This document shows positions 12,326 through 13,197 of a stretch of DNA of 13,197 bases, piece after piece. The notes below the pieces were generated by a model, which was given only the letters and a program-made list of their open reading frames with translations, did not search any database and was not told where the DNA came from. The number at the start of each line of letters is the position of its first letter. Within the stretch, counting starts at the first letter, position 1. This stretch comes from CAZXVU01 sp964644465 (GTDB lineage Bacteria; Chlamydiota; Chlamydiia; Chlamydiales; SM23-39): NCBI GenBank assembly GCA_964644465.1, contig CAZXVU010000055.1, positions 1 through 13,197 of the forward strand, written 5' to 3'. Position numbers and translations under genes: made by a program.

Positions 12326-13197
12326 TTAATGAATTAGTTTTCCAATCATTCTTGCAGCTCTCTCCCCAGATTCACAAGCAGCCTCCATCGTAGCAGGAAC
12401 TTCCTCTAAAATCGAAGCGTGCTCTCCCGCAAAAAATAGCTTTTGATCAATCGGAGCGAAAAGATCCTTTACGATTTCTCCCATTTCTTCATGAACCGCC
12501 GTAAATAGAACTTCTTGGCCAGGAGCAATCGCTGAATAAGAACCCCCTGCAAAAGGATCTTCGGGCCAGCTATACCCTACAGCGCCCTCATAGACGCCAA
12601 ATAGTTCATCTCTGGCAAATGAGGGAATGAATAATGGAGGACAGATCTCTTTAAATCCCATTTCAATCATAGGACGGTCTTCCAAATAGGTCTTCTGCAT
12701 CGTGTCTGTGTCAAATCGGCTCGATTCGCCAGTGTAGTACAGAGTGAGGATGGTGCGATGCGCATCGAAGAAACAAACCATTCGTTCATTCATATAAGAG
12801 ATTCGTTTGGGCGGCGCAGTAGAAAAGGGGATCAATATTTTCGAATTTGTCCCGTACTGCACGCTCTGGATAGCGTTGAGTCTCTCTTTTGGAATAACAT
12901 TCTCTTCGAAGGCAATATTTTTATAGACAGAGCAGGGGATTGTAAGCAAAAGGAAGTCTGCCTCTACCTGTTCTCCATTTTGGAATTTAAGAGTGTAAGA
13001 ATGAGATTTTTTTTTGACCGAAATAAGAGGAAAGTTTAGGTGGACTCTATCTCCCAGTTTTTGAGCGAGCGCTGCGGGTAGGAGTGAATTTCCTCCTTTG
13101 ATGCTTGAAAGGCTAACAGATAGATCATCATTTTCTTGGTGTGCAGAGCTAAGGCCTCCTAATAGCATGTGATAGAGAGTTTCTGAATACGAGGAGG
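12326..13197 (-). CDS. Flavin-containing amine oxidase / protoporphyrinogen oxidase-like protein (5' truncated)
   Basis: The frame is open to the right edge of the window, so this is the C-terminal ~290 residues of a FAD-dependent oxidoreductase. The N-terminal Rossmann GxGxxG is outside the window. Visible family blocks, counting from the first internal Met at 13168, are SIKGGNSLLPAALAQKLGDRVHLNFPLISV (22-51, the start of the substrate domain), FLLLTIPCSVYKNIAF (72-87), YSWPEDPFAGGSYSAIAPGQ (199-218), and the FAD-binding C-terminal block LFFAGEHASILEEVPATMEAACESGERAARMI (244-275). The substrate may be an amine or another reduced cyclic compound; the family is too broad to decide. An internal ATG at 13166-13168 is not the true start because the family needs about 150 more residues upstream. 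Confidence 0.88.
   Translation of the reverse strand, partial: SSYSETLYHMLLGGLSSAHQENDDLSVSLSSIKGGNSLLPAALAQKLGDRVHLNFPLISVKKKSHSYTLKFQNGEQVEADFLLLTIPCSVYKNIAFEENVIPKERLNAIQSVQYGTNSKILIPFSTAPPKRISYMNERMVCFFDAHRTILTLYYTGESSRFDTDTMQKTYLEDRPMIEMGFKEICPPLFIPSFARDELFGVYEGAVGYSWPEDPFAGGSYSAIAPGQEVLFTAVHEEMGEIVKDLFAPIDQKLFFAGEHASILEEVPATMEAACESGERAARMIGKLIH

Overview
The window most likely comes from an environmental (amoeba-associated) member of the Chlamydiae, such as the Parachlamydiales. This is inferred from gene content: a small SWIB-domain protein with a lysine-rich histone-like tail, a CHASE2 transmembrane cyclase divergent from a secreted FecR-domain protein, moderately AT-rich DNA with few convincing Shine-Dalgarno sites, and short lineage-specific paralogs. 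No rRNA, tRNA, CRISPR array, integrase or transposase was recognised.

Layout, left to right. Positions 1-390 hold the 3' end of an unrecognised gene. A plus-strand series follows: an outer-membrane beta-barrel protein and a cyclase-family (PF04199) metal hydrolase 4 nt apart, a ~200 nt gap with a hairpin and one copy of a dispersed repeat, then a tight three-gene operon (SDR oxidoreductase, membrane-anchored endonuclease/exonuclease/phosphatase protein, GNAT acetyltransferase) with 1 nt spacing and an ATGA overlap. A second GNAT protein, with an apparent signal peptide, is convergent and its 3' end overlaps the first by 23 nt. A YheT-like alpha/beta hydrolase is divergent from it. A 327 nt leader region precedes a cold-shock protein. 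A stem-loop separates that gene from the convergent CHASE2 cyclase-like gene.

The region 9189-9507 has no gene. It holds a second copy of the dispersed repeat that runs into a run of exactly 100 Ns (9329-9428), so the true sequence there is unknown. Beyond it are the FecR-domain protein, two tandem minus-strand paralogs of unknown function, the SWIB protein, a strong hairpin, and the 3' part of a flavin amine oxidase running off the right edge.

Three points merit most attention. First, the paralog pair at 10301-11778: each protein contains two copies of a ~58-residue module that align without gaps, giving four copies of an apparently undescribed domain, and the DNA duplication footprint reaches into the last codons of the FecR gene. 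Second, the CHASE2 cyclase has lost a metal-binding Asp and both transition-state residues, so it is probably a pseudo-cyclase receptor. Third, the EEP-family protein has a hydrophobic N-terminal anchor resembling the layout of neutral sphingomyelinases, which would fit an intracellular bacterium acting on host or its own membrane lipids.
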